DNA from: an uncultured Erysipelotrichaceae bacterium
GTDB taxonomy: Bacteria > Bacillota_I > Bacilli_A > RFN20 > CAG-826
Assembly: GCA_902791085.1 (NCBI GenBank)
Contig: CADAUN010000126.1
Location: 1-8,607, forward strand
Direction of reading: 5' to 3'
DNA: 8,607 nt
The notes under the pieces are model-generated. The model worked only from the letters and a program-made list of their open reading frames with translations, was not told the origin of the DNA and searched no databases. Both the position numbers and the translations under genes were made by a program. The first letter of the stretch is position 1. The number at the start of each line of letters is the position of its first letter. Below are positions 1-5,529 of the stretch, in pieces.

Positions 1-42
1 AATCCGACAAAGCCTGAGGACAAAACAGAGCCGAAGAATTAA
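1..42 (+). CDS. C-terminal tail of an upstream gene (partial)
   Basis: Thirteen codons open to the window edge read NPTKPEDKTEPKN and end in TAA. The tail is charged, proline-rich and low in complexity, which is common at the C-terminus of FtsH proteases. In many Bacillota ftsH and hslO lie upstream of dusB and lysS, so either could be the gene. A family cannot be assigned from 13 residues. Being coding is supported only by the stop codon lying immediately before a terminator-like hairpin. Confidence 0.45.
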   Translation, partial: NPTKPEDKTEPKN

Positions 43-45
43 AAT

Positions 46-76
46 AGAGGAGGGGCAAATCCCTCCTCTTTCTTTT
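46..76 (+). terminator. Rho-independent terminator abutting the dusB start codon
   Basis: A perfect 9-bp stem (46-54 with 61-69, core GAGGAGGG/CCCTCCTC) closes a 6-base loop and is followed by a T-rich run, TTTCTTTT, ending at 76. It begins 3 bases after the stop codon of the upstream gene, so by position it terminates that gene. The 5' arm is also a strong Shine-Dalgarno-like sequence (GAGGAGGGG), but it lies over 20 bases from the dusB ATG and is buried in the stem. The hairpin may therefore also affect dusB expression, which is inference. Confidence 0.8.
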
Positions 77-1060
77 ATGGCAAATCTTCAAATTGGTTCG
101 ATTCCTTTATCAGGGCACGTTGCGCTTGGCCCGATGGCGGGCGTTACGAGTCTTGCTTATCGCGAATTTATGAAGCCGTTCGGCGTGGCTTTATCTTATT
201 CCGAAATGATTTCTGACTGTGGGCTTTCTTACCATAACAAAAAGACATTGGAATACGCTAAGACGTCTTCTATCGATCGCCCGGTTGGATTACAGCTTTT
301 TGGCTTTGACATTCGTAACACTGCGCAAGCGATTGGAATCTTAGAAACGCATGCAGATTACGATATTTTAGATTTAAATTTCGGCTGCCCCGTGCAAAAA
401 GTGACTAAAACTGGTGCAGGGTCTGCCTGGATGAAGCGTCCATTAGATTTGTATCAATATGTTCGAATGGTGGTGACAAAATCCCATAAGCCGGTGACGG
501 CTAAATTACGACTTGGTTGGGATTCCACTCATTTGAATATATTGGAAATCGCGCCCGCGCTAGAAGAGGCGGGAGTTCAAATGATTACGATTCATGCCCG
601 CACTGCCGTGCAGGCTTACAGTGGAAAACCTGATTTTACTCAAATTGCCCATCTAGGAACGAAATTGTCGATACCGTTATGCGTTTCTGGAGATATTTTC
701 ACGCCGGACGATGCCCTTAAGGCGATGCAGATATGTGATGCATCGCTCGTGATGGTGGCACGCGGAGGACTAGGAAATCCTGAATTGGTTACGAATATCG
801 AACGGGCGATAGCTGGCCAACCATGTTTGCCTCCTCCTTCTGTGGCTAAAGATGCGGAATATGCGTTGCGTTTTACCCAAATGCTTTGTGAGGAAAAAGG
901 AGAACGTGAAGCAGTGCTAATCCTTCGCGGATTGTTGCCTCATTTCTTTACCGGGTTCCCGGGATACAAAAAGATTCGTGCAGAATTGTCATTAAATCCT
1001 CACTCTTATGACGACTTGCAAAAGATTTTAACCGGCATTCGCGACCGGAATCATTTGTGA
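77..1060 (+). CDS. dusB: tRNA-dihydrouridine synthase, DusB family
   Basis: FMN-dependent enzyme that reduces uridine to dihydrouridine in the D-loop region of tRNA using NADPH; cytoplasmic. At 327 residues it has normal family length. Visible marks are the N-terminal FMN-binding segment GPMAGVTSLAYR (residues 18-29), the catalytic-cysteine motif NFGCP with Cys104, KLRLGW with Lys143 near the flavin, IHARTAVQAYSG with His173 and Arg175, and ARGGLGNPEL near the end of the TIM barrel. A helical tRNA-binding domain follows. The ATG at 77 fits the usual DusB N-terminus, but no Shine-Dalgarno sequence stands 5-10 bases before it; only the T-run of a terminator does. In Bacillus the same gene (yacF) directly precedes lysS, whereas here a transporter operon lies between them. 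The exact uridine positions modified cannot be read from the sequence. Confidence 0.95.
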   Translation: MANLQIGSIPLSGHVALGPMAGVTSLAYREFMKPFGVALSYSEMISDCGLSYHNKKTLEYAKTSSIDRPVGLQLFGFDIRNTAQAIGILETHADYDILDLNFGCPVQKVTKTGAGSAWMKRPLDLYQYVRMVVTKSHKPVTAKLRLGWDSTHLNILEIAPALEEAGVQMITIHARTAVQAYSGKPDFTQIAHLGTKLSIPLCVSGDIFTPDDALKAMQICDASLVMVARGGLGNPELVTNIERAIAGQPCLPPPSVAKDAEYALRFTQMLCEEKGEREAVLILRGLLPHFFTGFPGYKKIRAELSLNPHSYDDLQKILTGIRDRNHL

Positions 1061-1063
1061 TTT

Positions 1064-1099
1064 CCTATCGATTTTGAAATTTTTGAATGGCAAGATAGG
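1064..1099 (+). terminator. Weak terminator candidate after dusB
   Basis: CCTATC (1064-1069) and GATAGG (1094-1099) can pair as a 6-bp stem, closed by a long 24-base loop. A pyrimidine-rich stretch (GCTTTCTTTCTT) lies slightly downstream. The position, 3 bases past the dusB stop, is right, but the stem is short and the loop long, so this is only a candidate. Confidence 0.25.
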
Positions 1100-1132
1100 T
1101 AACCGCTTTCTTTCTTATCATGCGCATTTTCG

Positions 1133-1160
1133 TTGTCTTTTTGCGATGAATGATTAGAAT
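1133..1160 (+). promoter_or_regulatory. Sigma-A-type promoter of the MarR/ABC operon
   Basis: TTGTCT (1133-1138, four of six matches to TTGACA) and TAGAAT (1155-1160, five of six to TATAAT) are separated by 16 bases. Transcription would start near 1167, giving a leader of about 25 bases before the ATG at 1193. The palindrome at 1161-1174 lies between the -10 box and the expected start of transcription, as expected for an autorepressed operon. Confidence 0.55.
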
Positions 1161-1178
1161 GTTCGTGTCCGAACTAAT
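1153..1178 (+). promoter_or_regulatory. Candidate MarR operator
   Basis: The perfect inverted repeat GTTCG-TGTC-CGAAC (1161-1174) is flanked by further matching arms, ATTAG (1153-1157) and CTAAT (1174-1178), with a 3-base bulge on the left. It overlaps the -10 box and start of the promoter. MarR proteins commonly repress their own operon by binding a palindrome of about this size. That this is the site for the adjacent regulator is inference. Confidence 0.5.
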
Positions 1179-1192
1179 TGGATTTATTGCTC

Positions 1193-1663
1193 ATGAAAAA
1201 TGCGTCGATTGGATTTCAAATCATTCAAACTTCGCGCCTGATTAAAAACTATTCCGAAACAAGTATTCGCGAACATTCAGACGCCGTCTTTTCTTCTAGT
1301 GAAGGGATGTTATTACGTTACATTTATAAAAAAGAAGACGAAGGTGTTGTCTCAGCCAAAATGCTGACCGAGCGATTCCGAATCTCAAAAGCCACAGCAT
1401 CCGAATTATTATCCCATTTAATTCGCAAAGGATTGATTTACTACGCTCCGGTGGAGAGCGATGGAAGAATGAAACGCATCTTATTGACGCAAGAAGGTCA
1501 TAAGATACAAGAATCGTTAGACATGATTTTGTCTTCATGTGACGAAACCTTGGTTGCTGGTTTTAGCGAAGAAGAAAAAGAAGAATTATCACGTTTGCTT
1601 GCCAAAGTGCGTCAAAACGTCAAAAAGGAAGATCAAAATGGAGAAGAAAACGAAAGCCGTTAA
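1193..1663 (+). CDS. MarR-family transcriptional regulator
   Basis: Small winged-helix DNA-binding protein of 156 residues, a typical MarR length, acting as a dimer. The DNA-binding core is visible: helices around residues 36-62, a recognition-helix region RISKATASELLSHLIRKGL (63-81), and the wing with the hallmark D-x-R (Asp90, Arg92) in PVESDGRMKRILLT. Helices at both ends would form the dimer interface. The C-terminus is highly charged. I chose ATG 1193; a TTG at 1178 in the same frame would overlap the palindrome and leave almost no leader. Neither start has a clear Shine-Dalgarno sequence. The gene overlaps the first ABC gene by 26 bases, so the two are transcribed and probably translated together. 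By analogy with other MarR-exporter pairs it probably represses the operon until a toxic ligand binds; the ligand is unknown. Confidence 0.9.
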   Translation: MKNASIGFQIIQTSRLIKNYSETSIREHSDAVFSSSEGMLLRYIYKKEDEGVVSAKMLTERFRISKATASELLSHLIRKGLIYYAPVESDGRMKRILLTQEGHKIQESLDMILSSCDETLVAGFSEEEKEELSRLLAKVRQNVKKEDQNGEENESR

Positions 1664-3479
1664 GCGAACTGACTTAAAGCAAAAAGAAACATATCACCAT
1701 TCGATTGGCCAAACCATTCGTTATTTGAGCCATTATATGCATGGATATTGGAAAGACACCATCATCACTTGGTGTGCCGTTTTAATCGAATCCATTTGTG
1801 AAGTCTTGGTGGTTTATTTCATGCAGGACTTGATTGACAGCGTGCAAAATTTAGGAACTTCAAATTCATTGAATTCGGTTTATCTTTACGCAGGCATTAT
1901 GGCGTTATGCGCGTTAGTTGCCGTCGGTGCTGGCATTGTCGCCGGTATTTTTGCCGCCTCTGCTTCTGCAGGGTTTGGCAAAAATCTTCGCGAAGCCATG
2001 TTTGTGCATATACAAGATTATTCGTTCCGTAACATTGATAAATTCTCTACGAGCTCCATTGTGACGCGTACTACCACCGATGTCACCAACGTGCAAAATG
2101 CTGTGTTGATGATCATTCGTGCGGTCGTGCGTGCGCCTTTCTTAATGATTATCGCCTTAATCATGTGCTTTATCACCGATTGGAAATTGGCTTGGATTTT
2201 TGTGATTTTGATTCCGATTGTTTTGTTCGCATTGATGGGTCTCGCCAAAGTCGTTCACCCTTATTTTGTGAAAGTTTTTAACACCTACGATGCCCTAAAT
2301 GAGTCGGTTGAAGAGAACGTCGATGGCATTCGAGTGGTGAAAAGCTTCAATCGTGAAGACGATCAAATCCATCGGTTTAAAGGTGTATCTGATTTGATTT
2401 ACCGTTGCTTCTTCCGCACAGAAAGCATCATTAATTTCAACTCTCCGATCATGCAAGGATCCGTCTACACGGCTGAATTGTTGATTGCCTATTTTGCTTC
2501 TTACCAAATCGTTCAACATCATCCAGTGTCCTTTGATGGTTCAGTGATGAATGTCGGGAAGCTTTCCACATTGATTACTTACATTATGTTAATCATGATG
2601 TCTTTGATGTTGATTTCCATGGTTTACACGATGATTATTGTGGGACGCAACAGTTCTGAACGTATCGTTGAAATTCTGGAAGAAAAACCTGAAATTGTCT
2701 CTCCTTCCGAGCCCTTGATGAACGTGCCGAATGGAGAAGTGGACTTCGAAGACGTTTCTTACGCTTATGTGAAGGGAAAACCGGTTTTGAACCACATCAA
2801 CGTTAAAGTTCCTTCTGGCGCGACGATTGGTATCTTGGGTCCTACTGGTTCTTCCAAAACCACATTGGTGTCTTTAATTGCCCGTCTTTATGATGTGAAT
2901 GAAGGACAAGTGTTGGTCGGCGGGCATAACGTAAAAGACTATGACTTAAAGGTCTTACGTGATGCGGTGGCGGTCGTTTTACAGAAAAACACTTTATTTA
3001 CCGGAACGATTCGTGACAACCTCAAATGGGGGAACGAGAACGCGACCGATGAAGAAATCCAAAAAGCGTGCGATGTGGCGCAAGTGACGCCATTCTTAAA
3101 AGATATGCCACAAGGGCTTGATACGCAGATTTCCCAGGGTGGCACCAACGTTTCTGGTGGGCAAAAGCAACGGCTTTGTATCGCGAGAGCGTTATTAAAG
3201 AATCCTAAAATCTTAATCTTGGATGACTCCACAAGCGCATGCGACACGCACACGGATGCGCTTATCCGTGAGGGGCTACAACACGAACGCACGGATGTGA
3301 CGAAGTTCATCATCGCGCAACGGGTGTTGTCGGTGAAAGACTGCGATGAGATTTGGGTCATGAACGAAGGCCACATTGTCGATCGTGGCAATTCTGAGAC
3401 CTTAATGAAGACTTCTCAAGTCTATCGTGAACTTTATGAATCTCAATTAGGGGGAGGTGATTTCGATGCCAGCAAATAA
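1638..3479 (+). CDS. ABC exporter half-transporter, degenerate-site subunit
   Basis: Membrane exporter subunit of 613 residues with a six-helix transmembrane domain (about residues 40-350) fused to an ATPase domain (about 370-600). In the ATPase domain Walker A is GPTGSSKTT (401-409, Ser406 where Gly is usual), the Q-loop glutamine is Gln449, the signature is VSGGQ (505-509), Walker B is LILDDS with Asp530 where the catalytic Glu is expected, and the H-loop His is Gln561 (IAQR). The altered Walker B and H-loop mark this as the degenerate partner of a heterodimer of the LmrCD/BmrCD/TM287-288 type. ATG 1638 is preceded by AAGGAAG with good spacing; longer same-frame starts inside the MarR gene give a lysine-rich, unlikely N-terminus. 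It overlaps its partner gene by 14 bases. The substrate is unknown; a drug or toxic compound is likely from the MarR context. Confidence 0.93.
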   Translation: MEKKTKAVKRTDLKQKETYHHSIGQTIRYLSHYMHGYWKDTIITWCAVLIESICEVLVVYFMQDLIDSVQNLGTSNSLNSVYLYAGIMALCALVAVGAGIVAGIFAASASAGFGKNLREAMFVHIQDYSFRNIDKFSTSSIVTRTTTDVTNVQNAVLMIIRAVVRAPFLMIIALIMCFITDWKLAWIFVILIPIVLFALMGLAKVVHPYFVKVFNTYDALNESVEENVDGIRVVKSFNREDDQIHRFKGVSDLIYRCFFRTESIINFNSPIMQGSVYTAELLIAYFASYQIVQHHPVSFDGSVMNVGKLSTLITYIMLIMMSLMLISMVYTMIIVGRNSSERIVEILEEKPEIVSPSEPLMNVPNGEVDFEDVSYAYVKGKPVLNHINVKVPSGATIGILGPTGSSKTTLVSLIARLYDVNEGQVLVGGHNVKDYDLKVLRDAVAVVLQKNTLFTGTIRDNLKWGNENATDEEIQKACDVAQVTPFLKDMPQGLDTQISQGGTNVSGGQKQRLCIARALLKNPKILILDDSTSACDTHTDALIREGLQHERTDVTKFIIAQRVLSVKDCDEIWVMNEGHIVDRGNSETLMKTSQVYRELYESQLGGGDFDASK

Positions 3480-4320
3480 TATGAATCGGGGACGGGGAAT
3501 GGCTCCGCGTTCTCCTGTGTCTAAACACGACAAACATTCTGCTATACGGCGCTTGCTTGGCTATGTATTCCGTTATTACCCGGCTCAATTCCTTACGGTG
3601 ATTCTTTGTGTTTTGCTATCGAGTGCCACCAGCGTCATTAGCGCATACGCTCTTGGTAACGTCATTGTCAGCGATTATATCAATCCTTCTTTAGACGCAG
3701 GATTGTCTTATATTGGAACTCCAAACGTGGATATCGCCGCCTCTTCTTCCGGCTTTACCAATAACATGCCTTTTTGGGTGGCCATGATTGTTTTGGCGGC
3801 GATCTTTTTATCCGGCATTATCGCGAACTATTTCTATAACCTATTGATGTCTTATATCGGCCAAGGGGTGCAACGACGCATTCGTGATGAGCTTTTTGCC
3901 CACATGGAACAATTACCTGTTTCTTATTTCGATCGCCGTGGGCGAGGCGACATCATGTCGATTTATACGAACGACGTCGATGCCTTACGGGAAATGCTTT
4001 CTCGTGTATTGCCGATGGTTGCCTCTTCTTTGGTGACCATGGTGGTGTGTTTGGTCTTCATGTTAATGAGCGATTTCTATTTGACGGCGATTGTTTTGAC
4101 ATTTGGCATTCTCATCTTTGTATTAACTCGTTATTTCTCTAAGATGTCTGCCCGTTATTTCATCGAACAGCAAATTGAATTAGGAAAGATGGATTCCTAT
4201 ATCGAAGAAATGACTTCGGGCCAAAGAGTCGTCAAGGTTTTTAATTACGAATCTCGTAATATTGAGGGATTTAAACAACATAACGACACCTTCTTTAAAG
4301 ATTCAGTGAAGGCTTGCTAA
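3466..4320 (+). CDS. ABC exporter second subunit, N-terminal piece (frame-disrupted)
   Basis: The first 284 codons of the second half-transporter. ATG 3466 follows an excellent ribosome binding site (GGGGAGGTGA, 5-base gap) inside the end of the first ABC gene, so translation is probably coupled. Visible parts are a cytoplasmic N-terminus, TM1 (about 42-64), an unusually long extracellular loop (about 70-102), TM2 (103-130), an intracellular stretch with YFDRRGRGDIMSIYTNDVDA (154-173) typical of ABC exporters, and TM3-TM4 (about 183-222). It continues through the TM4-TM5 cytoplasmic helices (VVKVFN) and then meets TAA at 4318-4320, after only four of the six membrane helices and with no ATPase domain. 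The rest of the protein is encoded in another frame just downstream. This piece alone cannot be a functional transporter subunit. Confidence 0.88.
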   Translation: MPANNMNRGRGMAPRSPVSKHDKHSAIRRLLGYVFRYYPAQFLTVILCVLLSSATSVISAYALGNVIVSDYINPSLDAGLSYIGTPNVDIAASSSGFTNNMPFWVAMIVLAAIFLSGIIANYFYNLLMSYIGQGVQRRIRDELFAHMEQLPVSYFDRRGRGDIMSIYTNDVDALREMLSRVLPMVASSLVTMVVCLVFMLMSDFYLTAIVLTFGILIFVLTRYFSKMSARYFIEQQIELGKMDSYIEEMTSGQRVVKVFNYESRNIEGFKQHNDTFFKDSVKAC

Positions 4321-4330
4321 CATTTTAATG
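4306..4330 (+). other. Frameshift junction in the second ABC exporter gene
   Basis: The first frame reads D-S-V-K-A-C-stop (TAA 4318-4320). The next frame, open from 4310, carries ANILMPTVNQLG from 4316 and the rest of the gene. Skipping one base would rejoin them at 667 residues, but the join would be short. From the conserved FN to the proline opening TM5, the first ABC protein has 34 residues and this one only 31 after a one-base repair. A loss of 8 bases (two or three codons plus the shift) fits better than a single-base slip. ATG 4328 lies 7 bases past the stop, where reinitiation is possible. Confidence 0.8.
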
Positions 4331-5470
4331 CCTACCGTGAATCAATTAGGGAACATTCAATACGCTTTATTGGCTTTGGTTGGTTCTTTATTCATTGCGA
4401 ACGGTTGGACCAGTTATTATTTGGTTGGTTCCCGTGTTTATAGCGTGGCTGCCATCGGCGTCATTATTTCCTTCTTGTTGTATTCCAAGAGCTTTATTCA
4501 GCCGATTGGTCAAGTCTCACAACAATTGAATTCTTTTGCGTTGGCTATCGCCGGCGCGGCGCGTATATTCGCGATGATGGATGAACCAACGGAAGTGGAT
4601 GAAGGGTATGTAGAGCTTTGCAACGCCAAAGAAGGCCCTGATGGCAATCCAATAGAATGCAGCGAACGGACAGGTCGTTGGGCTTGGAAACATCCTCATC
4701 ACGATGGCTCTCCTACCACATATCGTTGGTTACAAGGGGAAGTGACTTTTGACCACGTGGATTTTTCCTATATCCCTGGCAAAACCGTCTTGCATGACAT
4801 CACTTTATATGCAAAACCTGGCCAAAAAGTTGCCTTTGTCGGGCCAACGGGCGCTGGCAAAACTACCATCACGAACTTAATCAATCGTTTCTATGACATC
4901 GAAGATGGAAAAGTTCGTTATGATGGAATCAATATCAATAAAATCAAAAAGAAGGATTTGCGACATTCTTTAGGCATTGTTTTGCAAGACACCCGTCTCT
5001 TTACTGGCACCATTAAAGAAAATATTCGCTTCGGGAACCCTGACGCGACCGACGAACAAGTGGTGGCAGCAGCCAAATTAGCGAATGCTGACTATTTTAT
5101 CCAACATTTGCCACAAGGTTATGATACGGTCTTAACCAATGCTGGCGCCTCTTTGTCGCAAGGACAACGGCAGCTATTGGCCATTGCCCGCGCGGCTGTT
5201 GCGGATCCGCCGGTGATGATTTTGGATGAAGCGACAAGCTCCATCGACTCTCGTACCGAAGCCTTAGTACAAGAAGGCATGGATCATTTGATGAAAGGCC
5301 GCACCGTTTTCGTGATTGCCCACCGTCTTTCGACGGTTCAAAATGCTGACGTCATCATGGTCATTGATGCAGGACGCATCATTGAACGCGGATCGCATGA
5401 AGAATTGCTTGCGAAAAAAGGCAAATATTACCAGCTTTATACAGGGAATGCGATTGCTGAAGCGGAGTAA
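4328..5470 (+). CDS. ABC exporter second subunit, C-terminal piece with the catalytic ATPase domain
   Basis: Continuation of the second half-transporter: TM5 (about 10-32), TM6 (about 38-60), a linker and an ATPase domain (about 137-375). Walker A is GPTGAGKTT (172-180), the Q-loop is VLQDTRLF, the signature is LSQGQ (276-280, Gln where Gly is usual), Walker B is MILDEA with Asp300 and the catalytic Glu301, and the H-loop is IAHR with His332. Its Walker motifs are thus canonical while its signature is altered, the mirror image of the first subunit. Between TM6 and the ATPase domain is an extra segment of about 40 residues (94-135, with RTGRWAWKHPHHDG) that I believe recurs in this subfamily. 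ATG 4328 is the first Met of the open frame, not the natural start; only GAAGG 15 bases upstream could help initiation. Read with 3466-4320 it is a pseudogene unless the two pieces assemble. Confidence 0.88.
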   Translation: MPTVNQLGNIQYALLALVGSLFIANGWTSYYLVGSRVYSVAAIGVIISFLLYSKSFIQPIGQVSQQLNSFALAIAGAARIFAMMDEPTEVDEGYVELCNAKEGPDGNPIECSERTGRWAWKHPHHDGSPTTYRWLQGEVTFDHVDFSYIPGKTVLHDITLYAKPGQKVAFVGPTGAGKTTITNLINRFYDIEDGKVRYDGININKIKKKDLRHSLGIVLQDTRLFTGTIKENIRFGNPDATDEQVVAAAKLANADYFIQHLPQGYDTVLTNAGASLSQGQRQLLAIARAAVADPPVMILDEATSSIDSRTEALVQEGMDHLMKGRTVFVIAHRLSTVQNADVIMVIDAGRIIERGSHEELLAKKGKYYQLYTGNAIAEAE

Positions 5471-5491
5471 AAGATGTTTCCTTACGCGTTT

Positions 5492-5522
5492 CAGGGTAAA
5501 CTATCCCTGCATAGATAGAGGA
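5492..5522 (+). promoter_or_regulatory. lysS: Small hairpin and ribosome binding site before lysS
   Basis: In the 59-base gap before lysS, CAGGG (5492-5496) pairs with CCCTG (5505-5509) around an 8-base loop. No T-run follows, so it does not look like a terminator. AGAGGA (5517-5522) lies 7 bases before ATG 5530 and is the ribosome binding site that sets the start; another ATG at 5522 is out of frame. I see no convincing promoter in the gap, so lysS may depend on read-through from the exporter operon or on a promoter within it. Confidence 0.5.
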
Positions 5523-5529
5523 TGGCAAG

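Noticed and set aside
1178..1192. TTG at 1178 as the start of the MarR gene
   Set aside because: It abuts the palindrome, would leave a leader of about 10 bases, and has no Shine-Dalgarno sequence. ATG 1193 gives a normal MarR N-terminus.
1539..1637. Extension of the first ABC protein upstream of ATG 1638
   Set aside because: It would overlap the MarR gene by 125 bases, adds a lysine-rich segment unlike the family, and lacks the AAGGAAG ribosome binding site that precedes ATG 1638.
2939..3391. A 150-codon minus-strand frame inside the first ABC gene
   Set aside because: It lies entirely over a well-conserved ATPase domain on the + strand and has a low-complexity, Ser/Cys-rich translation typical of an antisense shadow.
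4306..4321. Programmed +1 frameshift, as in the RF2 gene
   Set aside because: There is no slippery CUU-UGA-C type site (the stop context is GCU-UGC-UAA), only a weak AAGG upstream, and the rejoined protein would be three residues short compared with its partner.
5471..5529. T-box or other tRNA-sensing leader before lysS
   Set aside because: The gap is only 59 bases, far too short for a T-box, and lacks its conserved sequence and a terminator.
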